A stretch of 64,000 nt of DNA from Liolophura sinensis (taxonomy: Eukaryota > Mollusca > Polyplacophora > Chitonida > Chitonidae): contig NC_088297.1 of the NCBI RefSeq assembly GCF_032854445.1, positions 23,137,127-23,201,126 on the forward strand. Reading direction: 5' to 3'. Positions 21,037 to 30,985 of this stretch are shown here, piece after piece (the stretch's first letter is position 1; each line of letters opens with the position of its first letter). A program made the translations under genes and the position numbers. The notes under the pieces were generated by a model. The model was not told the DNA's origin and ran no database searches. It saw nothing but the letters and a program-made list of their open reading frames with translations.

Positions 21037-22392
21037 TCAATAAAGCGCGTTAACGAATCTACCATTCTGGATGTGCAGCATTGCGTCCATAATAACATAG
21101 AGATATACGTTCAACACGCCGGGATCTTCTCTCTCTTTTGTCACCTGTATCGTAATCCCCTCGCTGGCGTTCTGAACGCGCCTCCCACTGCCATGCAGCT
21201 CGTCATCGTCGCTTGGCCGAAGGTCAAGACAGAAGGCGTGCTTGTGGGTCAAGAACTCTTCATGGGAGACGTCTGCCAGGCCTAAGTCTTTTACGACCCG
21301 GCCACCTCAGGGTCCCGCTTCTTAAGGGGTGAGCTGGCGAAGAACCTCTGGACCTCGCCCCATTGCTGGTACGCCCGCATGCCCTGGCTGTACAGCTGAT
21401 TGTGGATCCCTTCTATTGTGAATTCTACTTTGGTGATCTTCGGGTTGTAGAAGGATTCCGACCTCCTCCCCCACGGGGTTCTTTTAGCCTCGAACAGCAT
21501 GAGGATGCCCTTCATTGCTCTCGCTGGAGTGTTCAGGTTTATGTTCCAGAGAGTATCAGACTTGTCCTTAACAAACTTTCGGTGGCGGAGGACGCGATCA
21601 TACAGAATAGAGACGCCCCCTGAAAACTGGGTGCGGATCTGTCTAGCGAGCTCCTCATCGTTGACCATATCGAACTCCAGGCTGATGTTGTCGATGGTGT
21701 AAGTCGTGGTAGAATGGCATGTGGCCATCTAGAAGCTCAAAGTCTAGCGGGATGTGGAACCGGCTGGCAAAGGCGCGAGCGATGGCTTTTTCTCCAGCAT
21801 TGTCGTCACTTGCGTCCTCCGCTCCGACTCGAAGTTTAGGCATGTTTTCGCTGCCGATGCCTTGGTAGGCCGCATTCCTCCGTTCGTTTTTGGTCAGCCA
21901 GAAGTCGCCGTAGCAATGAAACACATCATAGTCGTCGATAGACATTACCTCATTCCCGCTTATTCTGATCGTGGTTTTCTTGACTACTGGGCGTCCGAGA
22001 TTCCCGACCACTGTGGCGTTCGGGTGGGATGAATTGATCGTGATCGAGAAGGCCAAGCGCACGGTGCTGGGCACAATGACGTCATTTGGGCCGAGGTTGG
22101 GGAAGCGGACCAAGAGTTGTTGATTCTGGTCGATCGTACTCGGGTTGTTGGCGACGACTAAGGACTGCCGTACACTTGTGTCCGTATGCATCCATTGTGT
22201 GTATTGAAGGTATACCTTGCAATGCTCAATACGAGGATTATGGTATACTTTGACGTTGATGATCCGTTCGAAGCCCAAGAGGACAATGCCCAAGAGGACT
22301 ACGCCAAAGACGACGTCGTCGAACAGACCCCTCTCTTTACAGGTGATGTTGTTCCCAAGGCAGCAATATTGGGTACGATCTACGAAGCCCAA
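21037..22392 (-). pseudogene. Polinton major capsid protein region (copy 2)
   Basis: Three minus-strand pieces match the double jelly-roll major capsid protein of Polintons: an N-terminal part (NPSTIDQNQQLLVRFPNLGP, then ISGNEVMSIDDYDVF), a middle part (FYNPKITKVEFTIEGIHNQL, then YSQGMRAYQQW) and a C-terminal part (HAFCLDLRPSDDDELHGSGR, then LYVIMDAMLHIQNGRF). The product would be the main shell protein. Fossil; a few breaks. Confidence 0.75.
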
Positions 22393-23695
22393 AAACCAAG
22401 GTTGGTCCAGAACGCCGTGATGTCTTATTACAAAATCATGGCGAAGGATGCTTGGTATCCCGACTCCCCCCCCCCCCCCCCCTCACTCCGTTTTAGCGAA
22501 GAAAATAAGTTTATACTTGTCAATGGGCGTCTGCGACTCGTGAATTACCCAGAACTGGAACTCACCAACGAAAAGAATGGCGAACCGCTAGCCCTCACAA
22601 CAATCGCCCGGAGAGGAGGAGGGAGAAGGACTGTTACGAGTGTGGATGGGCTGGGTTTTGTAGACTGGAATGGAAAAAGCAGAGTAAAAAACAGAAAACA
22701 GCTATCGTTGCATCCGCAGCAGTTGCAGCCCTGGAGACAGCGAGTTCAGAACTCTGTGCCGCGGCCGCCGAGGCAGATACCTTGGAGCTGAAGGATTTAA
22801 ACCAAGCAGCAAAAAAGGTCGCTGATGCAGTCCACACACTGGAAACAAGCTTGACGGATAGTGAGGTCGGGCGGGTTATTGAAACGATGAACAACACTCC
22901 TCTTCCCATACAAGAGATGAACGACCCTCCTCTTCCCATGGGAGAACTTCTGGGGCTTAACAAGGCACTGCAGACCTTGGAAGGCGAACACGCGTATAAC
23001 AACGCCAGGCTGTCAAAATTAGATATGGAAATCGCAGAAGAAAAACAGAAGTTGGGAGAGGCCCCTAATGATGATAATAATAAAGACTTGCGGAGGCGGA
23101 TCGAAGCCCGGATAAAACATCTCGAGGACGATAGGGTGAACCGCCTCGAAGCAACCTCTTTAACGGCTGAAGCCCTGCGTACGCAAATACACGCATCAAG
23201 CAGACGATCGATCGCATCCTACACAAGGATACCACTCTGGCCGAGCGCGTCCGCACCCTCTTCCGGGAGCAGGGAATAACAGTGGTCTCCATTCTCACGG
23301 CATTTGGGATGGCGATCTCGACACTGGGGCTAGCGATAAAGTTGGCGCTGACTGGCGGGTCCGGCGGGGGCATCCAGCCAACACCACCTCCACCCGACGG
23401 GCGTGGTCTCAAAGAATGGGTGAAAAACCATCTCCAGTCCCTGGCGCGCGGCCTTGGCAAGCTGGCTGGGAAGGCTGCCGCTGCGATTCCGGGTATTATT
23501 GGCAGTATCGTGTCCTGGCTACTGAACCTTCTCGGGAAAGCAGCTGGGTGGCTGGCCGATAATGTCTGGGCTCTAGTCATCGCAGTAGGTAGCCTAATGC
23601 TCGTGGCTGTTCGCAATTATTTAACGCATAGTCGCAGAAGCAGTAAGCCGATACCAACCCCAGCGACGACGATGGCTGTCTTCTCCGCATCGTGA
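22186..23695 (+). pseudogene. Polinton coiled-coil protein with C-terminal hydrophobic region (copy 2)
   Basis: Frames read SLRFSEENKFILVNGRLRLV and ALTTIARRGGGRRT, then a long coiled coil (22782-23200), a hydrophobic stretch (VVSILTAFGMAISTLGLAI), a PPPP-rich linker and an Ala/Gly/Leu-rich C-terminus (LLNLLGKAAGWLADNVWALV). Similar proteins occur with coral and mollusc Polintons, from memory. The role is unknown to me; it may be membrane-active or structural. Fossil. Confidence 0.55.
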
Positions 23696-24966
23696 TTCTT
23701 TAGGGGTTCGGCGGCGGTGGGTGGTGGGACGCTTTCTTGTGGCTCAACGAGGGAAGGTGGTGGGACGCGTTCTTGCAGCTTAACGTGGGAAGGTGGTGGG
23801 ATGCTTTCTTGTGGCTTAACGATTCCGTGGAAAGGTGCGCGCTTGTGCAAAGTGGGCGGTACTTTAGCGTTCACACCCTCATTGGCGCCTAGCTTCTGGT
23901 CCTCTGTGGCCACGACGATTTTGTTGTTGTAGTTCGCCACATGGCCGATCTGCAGAAGCATGTCGCTGGGGGCCATACATAGGCCTATGCCATACAGAAA
24001 GTCTACAGCGCTCCCGGCATACTGTAGCACGTTCTGGTAGCGTTTGATAGCAGACGGAAGGTCGATCGAAGAGGAAATAGCGTCTTCAACGTTCGCGGCA
24101 AACTGTTTTTGCGCGTCGAAGGCTGTGCCCGTGCCTAGAATACGCGCCCTTGTTTGCGCTTGGGCGCCTAGAAAAGCCCACACGTATGTCCGGATGGAAT
24201 CGTTTAGGCGCTCTACGCCCGGCTGCGTGAATCCTTGGGATTTGTCGGCAATGAGCGACGCCCAAGCCTCCTCGGCGTCCTGCTAGATGTAGTCGACGTG
24301 GAGCGCTGTAGGCTTTCTAGAGAACGACATCCTGCTCTGATCGAAGGTCCCATCGCCAACGGGGCTGTAACCCGTTCTCGTGATATAGCAATATGCCACT
24401 CCGAGGCCGTGATTCACCCCCCTGCGCCTCCAGTCTGTGTGCTTATCTACGCGGAATTCCCTACAAATCCTCTCATAGGCCCTCTCGTCGTGGGGGTTTT
24501 TGAATGCCGCCCACGCTCTGTCTTGCGGCAGTTGGGCCTGGATCTCTTCCAAGATCCGCCTAACTTGGTAATACACATGGAACGTGTACAGAGCCCTTAT
24601 TTGTTTGTCGGGGGCGAGAAGATGGTCTTTTACAGAGACGCCGCAGCCCGTGGTTGCGCACCAGACCGCGAAGTTCACTTGGTTCTGCCAGAATTGCATA
24701 GGATTGGTGTTCCAGGCCCGAACAATGTCATTGCTGGTTATCTGTGGCAGCCGGTACTTGGCCAACATATCTGTGAACTGGACTGGAAAGGCCTTCTTTT
24801 CATCGATGTAGATGTCAACTCGCGTGAGCTGCTCTGCGTGGGTTTGGACACTATGAAATGCCCCGGCCTTGTAAGTGGCCTCTCCATTGAACCTGTAAGC
24901 CTCGCTGTTCATCGTGGCTAAAATGTTCATCACATTGTCTGACATTCTAAACGGGGCACAGCACAC
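23617..24966 (-). pseudogene. Polinton protein with Pro-rich repeats and C-terminal membrane segment (copy 2)
   Basis: The first part (24966 to 24283) is a globular region (NVMNILATMNSEAYRFNGEA, DKQIRALYTFHVYYQVRRIL). The second (24183 to 23617) has an Ala-rich helix, three near-repeats of the type PQESVPPP and a C-terminal hydrophobic helix (VVAGVGIGLLLLRL). I read it as one gene region by position and orientation only. Unknown role. Fossil. Confidence 0.45.
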
Positions 24967-25582
24967 GCTGCCTCATGCCCTTAACAACCTCGACGGCCGT
25001 CTTAAAACCGCCCTTCGCGCGATAACCTTCTACCAGGCCTGGGTGAATAGCCCCACCGGAGTGGGCTTCTTGCTTGAGGGCAAACGTGTGGAAGTGCCGA
25101 CGGACTACTACAATGTCTGTACGCTGGACAAGGACATATTCCGCCCGCATGGGGTTTCTTTGGGATTGAATGAAGCCACGGGCCGCTTAGTCCTTACCCT
25201 CCCTAAAAATTCCATCATAACGCTCCAAGAGCTTGCCCCCATCTTAGGGTTCTCCGACGGGATTGCGCCCATAGGGGGGGCGATGGAGGGTGAAAATCTA
25301 CCTAGCTTGGTTACATACAAAGAAGTCTTCGTGCATTTAGATGAACTGAGCACCTCAGAAAACGTGAGAATAACCTCAGATTTCGGTGGCGGTTCAACAC
25401 TACATCAGGCTAACGCCGTGACTGGTGAAGGGATAAACTGCGGGAAGACGGTTTCATTTCCCAACTCACCTTACAAAGCCTTGCGCGCCGAAACTATAAA
25501 GCACTTGACCTTATCACTTAGAGATAAAAGCGGCAAGCTTATGCATATAGAGAAGCTTAGTGCTGTCCTAGAAATACAATAA
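24914..25582 (+). CDS. Putative Polinton minor structural protein (copy 2)
   Basis: This open frame has 222 residues and contains repeated beta-rich segments (GRLVLTLPKNSIITLQELAP, SFPNSPYKALRAETIKHLTL). Length and position next to the capsid block suggest a minor capsid or penton-like protein; that is inference from context, not from a recognised motif. It overlaps the start of the divergent gene at 24966. Confidence 0.4.
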   Translation: MAKMFITLSDILNGAQHTLPHALNNLDGRLKTALRAITFYQAWVNSPTGVGFLLEGKRVEVPTDYYNVCTLDKDIFRPHGVSLGLNEATGRLVLTLPKNSIITLQELAPILGFSDGIAPIGGAMEGENLPSLVTYKEVFVHLDELSTSENVRITSDFGGGSTLHQANAVTGEGINCGKTVSFPNSPYKALRAETIKHLTLSLRDKSGKLMHIEKLSAVLEIQ

Positions 25583-25584
25583 GT

Positions 25585-26409
25585 ATGGAGGACGCAGCCG
25601 GTCCCAGGTCTGTGTGCCTGTCTTTAAGCGACTAGGCTGATGTGTCGAAGTTCGAACTTCAAGGTCACGAAGGTAAAATCTAGGCCTTCGAGTTTAAAAG
25701 TGGCAATTACATCCGCAAAAAGATTCCGGGGCAGGCAGAACCTGCCACGTTTGCTTCCCTTCAAGATGTTTCATCCTCTGTAGAGCAAGATCGCAGGTCG
25801 CCGTCTGAGGTAATTGAAGAACAAAAACTCTCTTTAATTCGCTTTCAAGACCGCTTTGTTCTTGCCAGAGCTCACGACCCCGATTGGTTGATAGATGTAA
25901 AGGTGACCCCGATGACGGTCCAGGCCGCTAGTTGCGTGGTGAAAAAAGTTTTCAACTCCGGAGCCTCTTTCATATCGTGGGTACCAGCCAGTGCCTGTCA
26001 TATATCTTTGGGTGTAAGAGGTTACTTCACACTAGCTGCGGCGCCTGGTGTAGATCCCTTGCGTCTTGCCGCGCAAACCGATTTTAAACCCTCACTACTA
26101 CTATCCCCTGGATATATACTTATCTTCAACCTCATACTTGGCGCGGCCGAACAACGCCGTTGCACTTTAATTATCGGGGTTAAAAAAAGGTGGCCTGCGA
26201 AGCACGATACAAAGGATCTCAGACTCATGATCAAATTACAGGCCCAGGGCGAACCAATCATCCGGAGCTCTCTCGAGGATATACGAGTCGTCATAGGGGG
26301 CGTTTTAAATCTCGATGCAATCAATTTAGAGTGCGGTATACGCCTTTGCCGCTTTCGTGTTAGTATTCCCGATGACGATTTAGAGCTTACCGACGTTGTT
26401 GATTCATAG
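25585..26409 (+). pseudogene. Unknown Polinton gene region (copy 2)
   Basis: A frame at 25888-26409 (173 codons) reads a beta-rich protein (FISWVPASACHISLGVRGYF, LLLSPGYILIFNLIL). The sequence upstream to 25585 looks like the same kind of coding. I do not recognise the family. Fossil. Confidence 0.35.
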
Positions 26410-26419
26410 GACGGACAAT

Positions 26420-27057
26420 ATGGGACGACTGTACCCGGCGATCTCGGATGAAGACCCGGCAATTACTGATGACCACCCCTTGACCCCGACCGCGCCGATG
26501 GTTGAAAACCTCCCGGAGGGCGTGGCGCACGCCCATCGCCTGCAGTATATCAGCGAAATACAGAGGCAGCTTGAATCTGAGCGAGATCTCCGCCGGGCCT
26601 TGTACAAAAAGTACCGGCGCGGTGTCTTAGCCGCCGAGGCCCTTGATTCGGCCATGCTCACATCTGGTTTGGGACTAGGGGTTGCAGGTGTGGGACTACT
26701 CACAACAATAATTGCAGCCCCTGCTGTCTTGGCTATAATACCGCCGTAAAATTCGTTAGCCGCCGACTTCACGCAAAGGCCAAGAAACATAACGATATAC
26801 GGCTGTTGGCTGAGGCCAAACTTAACAGCATCCATGCGCAGGTATCTACGGCATTATCTGATGGTGTTATTTCGGACGTAGAGCACAGGCAAGTCGTTCA
26901 GGAGCTCCAGAACTACTCTGATCTGAAGCAGGAGATACGCGCTAAGTCTCGTAAGACATTCACCGCCGTAGAGATCGATGAAAGCTCGAAAAAACAGCTT
27001 ATAGATCGCGGCCGAAAACTAGCTCGGCAAGAGCTGAAAAACGCTCTTTCCGAATGA
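26420..27057 (+). pseudogene. Polinton coiled-coil/hydrophobic protein (copy 2)
   Basis: The N-terminus (MVENLPEGVAHAHRLQYISE) leads into a coiled coil, a hydrophobic segment (GLGLGVAGVGLLTTIIAAP) and a charged helical tail. The same protein type recurs in coral Polintons from memory. Part of it is repeated in copy 1. Fossil. Confidence 0.5.
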
Positions 27058-27068
27058 TGTTCTGAGGG

Positions 27069-27302
27069 TTAGGGTTGTTGCCTCATTAGCTCGGGCAACA
27101 GCCCGTTTTCATAATACTGCCGGATTGGCTTGGGGTGATCCACCGAAGCGCACACGTCGTTGGTGAAGAGCTTCAGCACGAGCAGCCGGCCCGCGTTGAC
27201 GCGTCCGTCTTCAAACGTGCTGTGGGTGACTTCTTTGGAGCCTCGCAAGTCTTGCACTGTGCCGACTAACTTCGCCCAAATAGGCTGGCTGGTCGTTTCC
27301 AT
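27069..27302 (-). CDS. Small ORF inside the right end of Polinton copy 2
   Basis: The frame has 77 codons and is conserved with 4422-4670. Unknown function. It ends next to the coiled-coil gene and points toward it. Confidence 0.4.
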   Translation of the reverse strand: METTSQPIWAKLVGTVQDLRGSKEVTHSTFEDGRVNAGRLLVLKLFTNDVCASVDHPKPIRQYYENGLLPELMRQQP

Positions 27303-27343
27303 CGTGGGAGATCCATTGATTATTCATTGTATTCGCTGTATAC

Positions 27344-27459
27344 CTAATAAGAAATTTCCATAGCCATCAGACCCTCCGCTGGGGGCTGGGGGCCTCTATT
27401 TTGTTCTGGGGAGGGCCCCAGGGGGAGGGTGGTCCAGAACTCCTATTCTGTATACTACT
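27344..27459. repeat. Right terminal inverted repeat of Polinton copy 2
   Basis: This is the inverted counterpart of 17548-17662, ending in GTATACTACT and followed by the direct repeat GGTGT. Confidence 0.9.
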
Positions 27460-27709
27460 GGTGTGGTGTACAGCTTAGTCGATCCATCCATCGCTACCAC
27501 AACCAGCAGGTGGACAGACAGGCAGGTCACCCAAAAAATTCCACCGACAGTCTCTACGGTTCATAACACCGACCCTGTGCCTGCAGCAGTGAGCCTTCCT
27601 GAGCGAACAGTGTTGCAAAGACACGCTGAGCGATCCTACCCACCAGCCGGCCCGCAGTCAGGCCAACAATGTTGTCAGCTGTACTTTGTTTTGACACGTG
27701 GTTTTTGTT

Positions 27710-28080
27710 TTCATCGGCTGCGCCTTGTATACATTGTTGCCAGCCAGCCAGCCGGTGCACCAGCCAGCCAGCTGGGAAATAGACCCTTATACAGGTCACC
27801 TACATGGAGTGGAAACCATATCTACACACCATCTACATGTGATAGAAAACACATCTACATACCACCTACATGGAGTAGACCCTATCCCCTGCGCCTTGTA
27901 TACATTGTTGCCAGCCAGCCAGCCAGCCAGCCGGTGCACCAGCCAGCCAGCCAGCCAGCTGGGAAGTAGACCCTTATACATGTCACCTACATGGAGTGGA
28001 AACCATATCTACACACCATCTACATGTGATAGAAAACACATCTACATACCACCTACATGGAGTAGACCCTATCCCCTCAA
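27710..28080. repeat. Two-copy tandem repeat of about 180 bp with CCAG runs
   Basis: A block from GCGCCTTGTATACATTGTTG through a CCAG-rich run to a segment with TCACCTACATGGAGTGGAAA occurs twice, at about 27718-27890 and 27891-28070. It belongs to the flank that I assign to the outer remnant. Confidence 0.75.
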
Positions 28081-29066
28081 TGAGGAGCCGATGGGCGAAC
28101 CTAAATTTTTTTAATACATAATACATATGAGCTATCTGGATAGATATCAGCGCTAGCATGACACACCGACACACTGACCCAGTCCATAAAAAAAAGAAAC
28201 ACAAAAACCGGGGTTGACTCCATAGTAAAAAAAAACGGTATTATTATTTTACAGCAATGTACAGGTATGTAACACGGAGCGTTGATATACCTCTGTGTGG
28301 TTGGGAGGGAGTCGGACTTCGTACATTAAACGTGGGACGAACAATCTCTACCTAATACGCTCGAATGGGTCGGGAATCCTTGACATGTTGACAGACGTCT
28401 TCAGTGTACGCTCGCAGCACCTGCAGTCGCCCCTCAATTGACCCTACCATCCGCAAACATACTACGAAGTACACCCGTGTAGCTTTGTAGGTCGGTGACG
28501 ACAGCTACCCAGTCTTTCCATTGAGGCGTTGTACGGAGCTTCGCCAGGCTAGAAAAGACATAAAGAAGACACCGTCGTCATTCTAATGCCGTCACCGACC
28601 TAACCCTATCCACATCAATCAAACTATAGATAGATAGATATCACTTAACAACAGGTAAGACATAACCAACACAAAAGACCAGAGTGAAATTTCAACCTGA
28701 AAACTTTTTTTCGAACTCGAACAGTGAAGGCGATGAACGAATCAACGAATGAATTAAATGCATGCTGTATGTGTCCATTATTTTTTTCACGGTGAGATAT
28801 GTCTCGTCATGACGGTTGAATCACCAAAAATGATGGTGCCGACACTGGTCAATGTTATAACGCACACCACCCTAGTCACCTCCCTGTGAAAACACATAGG
28901 TAAAAAAAAACGAGAATGAATGAAGGGAGAGGGGAAAAAAAGAAACAAAAACAAAAGTGGGTAAGGGTGGTGCGGTTAAAAAAAAAACACCCACTCAGTC
29001 ATCGTCTGGGTGGCCTGGGTGGCCTGGGCGGCCTGCGTGGCTTGGTTGTTAGGTAGGATTGTAGGC
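28081..29066. other. Stretch without recognised gene in the outer remnant
   Basis: The sequence is A-rich with several A runs and a short GATA run near 28626. I see no coding or structured feature. Confidence 0.4.
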
Positions 29067-29384
29067 TTATCGTCCAGGTACAGGGAGGTTGTTGGCTGTC
29101 ATCAATACTCCACGCACATCTGGGCGAATGCCGGGTTCCAATCTGTTGATCGACGTCTCATTTAAAAACTGCCGCAGTTGGTCTTTCACACTCTTCTCCA
29201 CAGCCCACGGGAGGGAGGCTGCCTTACGGGCCTGGCGCATGAACTTGACCAACACAGCTCCCTCTTTCAGGTAACGCATACGAGCCTCGTCCACGATACT
29301 CAGGGCCAGCTCTCGGTTCTCCAGCAAGGGAGGTCGGGGAGGAGATGGATCATTCGTGGTGTTGGTGGGTTGTTGACCGTACAC
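29067..29384 (-). CDS. Unknown ORF of the outer Polinton-like remnant
   Basis: A 105-codon frame with a Pro-rich N-terminus and a helical, charged middle (RMRYLKEGAVLVKFMRQARK). I do not recognise it. It has the same strand and neighbourhood as the PC4-like frame. Confidence 0.35.
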   Translation of the reverse strand: MYGQQPTNTTNDPSPPRPPLLENRELALSIVDEARMRYLKEGAVLVKFMRQARKAASLPWAVEKSVKDQLRQFLNETSINRLEPGIRPDVRGVLMTANNLPVPGR

Positions 29385-29684
29385 ATCGCGCTGTAACTTG
29401 AGGAATTGGGGTTGGAGAGCCGCATCGTAAGCTTACCATAGCAAGGCTGTTAGCGCCGTCTCAAGGTCTGGCTTTAACGGCTCCGCCTTTTCCACCTTTT
29501 CCACTGGGACGTCGGGGATGATGGGGGCAGTAGTAGCAGCAGCAGTCTCATCATCAGCAGTCACAGCAGCAGTCACAGCAGCAGTCAAAGCGGCACTCAC
29601 CGCAACACTCACCTCTCCATTGTTCCCTCCTCCTCTCCTCCATCTCCATCCCCGGCTCTTGGATGTCGTCGTTATCTCCAGCCT

Positions 29685-30068
29685 CTACGCACCACCCAGC
29701 AACAAGGCGTCGATGTCGGGGATGGCCTGGACCAGTTTTTGCCAGTAAGTCCGGTACTTGAGCGTGATACCCTCACTCGTCGGGTAGAGTGGACCGTTCG
29801 GACGGTAGGCTCGCCATTTCTTCACATGAACATACAGGACACCCTCCGAGGTCGTCAGCGTGGACCAGAAGTACCCGTTGAATAACGGCTCCCGCACTGG
29901 TAAACCCGCCTCAGGTAGATCACCAGCCAGGGTCTTGAGCCGGATCCACCCCTCCCCGTCAAGCCTGACGCGTTTTGGGTGGAGCGTTCGGGTTTGTAGT
30001 GATACAGAAGCTGAGCGTTTCATCCTGATGGCAGCATGCAGGGGGTTCACGGTCGTAGAGCGTTTCAT
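29685..30068 (-). CDS. PC4/p15-like ssDNA-binding domain protein
   Basis: The 127-codon frame has a basic Ser/Arg-rich N-terminus. Its C-terminal 60 residues fit the PC4 (transcriptional coactivator p15) fold pattern: VLYVHVKKW, a short loop, then SEGITLKYRTYWQKLVQAIP and DIDALL. In PC4 this region binds single-stranded DNA and melted promoters. PC4-like genes are known in some large DNA viruses and related elements. Assignment is by pattern recognition and moderate. Confidence 0.45.
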   Translation of the reverse strand: MKRSTTVNPLHAAIRMKRSASVSLQTRTLHPKRVRLDGEGWIRLKTLAGDLPEAGLPVREPLFNGYFWSTLTTSEGVLYVHVKKWRAYRPNGPLYPTSEGITLKYRTYWQKLVQAIPDIDALLLGGA

Positions 30069-30440
30069 CTCGGCAGGCAGGTAGGTAGTGTAGCAGTCTC
30101 TCTCTTCTCTCTCCTCTCTCTCGGTAGGTCGGTAGGTCGGGTCGTCAGCAGGCTGGCAGGCAGGTAGGGCGTCAGGTAAATCTGAGGCTGCTGGTCGTCG
30201 TCTTCTCCGGCTTTTATCCTATCCACGCGGAACTCTACCACACGCTGATTGGCCCTTTTTTTCTTACATAACCCCTTCTCGGGGGCTATCCATTGGTCCG
30301 TGTTGGGGCAAATCCCGCTCACCCATTGGTCCGTTTTTGGCGACAAGAGCTGTCCCACTCAACTTTACAAGCCGACGTTTTGCCTCTTTTTTTCACTCCC
30401 ACTACCACCACTACTATACTGTACTCTATTATACTACACT

Positions 30441-30985
30441 CCACTCTAGTATACACACCCCGTCGTGGAAAAAACCACCATCACCACTACCTGACACATA
30501 CTTGACACACCTCCGGGCTGGGTGTGACCCACGCAAAAAAACACCCTCCTCAAAACCACAAAAACCCACTCCTCAATGCGACACCAATCGCGCATACTCT
30601 ACTACTTACCTCAAATTCAGCAATAGTTCGTATTTATTTATTTTGATTGGTGTTTTTATGCCATACTTAAGATATTTCGCTCATATCTCGGCGGCTGGCA
30701 TTAAGAGGAAGAGGAGAGGAAAGAGAAAGACCGTATACCTCGACTGATAAATATTAAACAAACAAAAAAACTCACACATAACCACCATAAACATTTGGTT
30801 ATTGAAGTTTTATGAGCTGAAGTGAAACTTTTCCAGTTATTGATGGAAATTAAGGCATATCTCTCATCACCATCGACGTTAACAACTGATATACAAATCC
30901 ACTCGCCAACGTTTCGCTTTTGACGAATGCGCCTTTAGCACTTGTCGATCAAAAGTAGTTCGGTATTCCCGCGCAGCGTAGCTGT
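30441..30985. other. Stretch without recognised gene; SINE fragment at 30631-30695
   Basis: A minus-strand SINE tail fragment (TTTGATTGGTGTTTTTATGC) lies at 30631-30695. Nothing else is recognisable up to the last exon of the decaying fibrinogen-domain gene. Confidence 0.45.

Larger units (their letters stand above)
17548..27459. mobile_element. Polinton/Maverick-like element, copy 2 (both ends present, broken)
   Basis: It is bounded by inverted repeats of about 115 bp (17548-17662 and 27344-27459; ends AGTAGTATAC and GTATACTACT) and flanked by a 5-bp direct repeat GGTGT (17543-17547 and 27460-27464). Gene order: Cys-rich leader and DNA polymerase B (plus), integrase, packaging ATPase and major capsid (minus), coiled-coil/hydrophobic protein (plus), membrane-anchored protein (minus), two putative structural genes and a coiled-coil protein (plus), small ORF (minus). 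It is broken, with roughly ten or more breaks mainly in the replication half. The near-identical ends and the close match to copy 1 suggest a fairly recent insertion. Confidence 0.9.
16386..30440. mobile_element. Outer Polinton/adintovirus-like remnant, split by a younger Polinton
   Basis: The left block (16386-17547) carries an integrase on the minus strand. The right block (27460-30440) carries two minus-strand frames, one PC4-like. The younger element occupies 17548-27459 between them. Both flanking blocks have a different base style from the inner element. A low-complexity inverted similarity links about 17507-17531 with 30414-30438. I cannot fix the outer ends or prove that both blocks are one element. 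It is old and broken. Confidence 0.5.

Noticed and set aside
27463-28114. Frames over the CCAG-rich repeats
   Set aside because: They follow a two-copy tandem repeat and show simple-sequence composition only.
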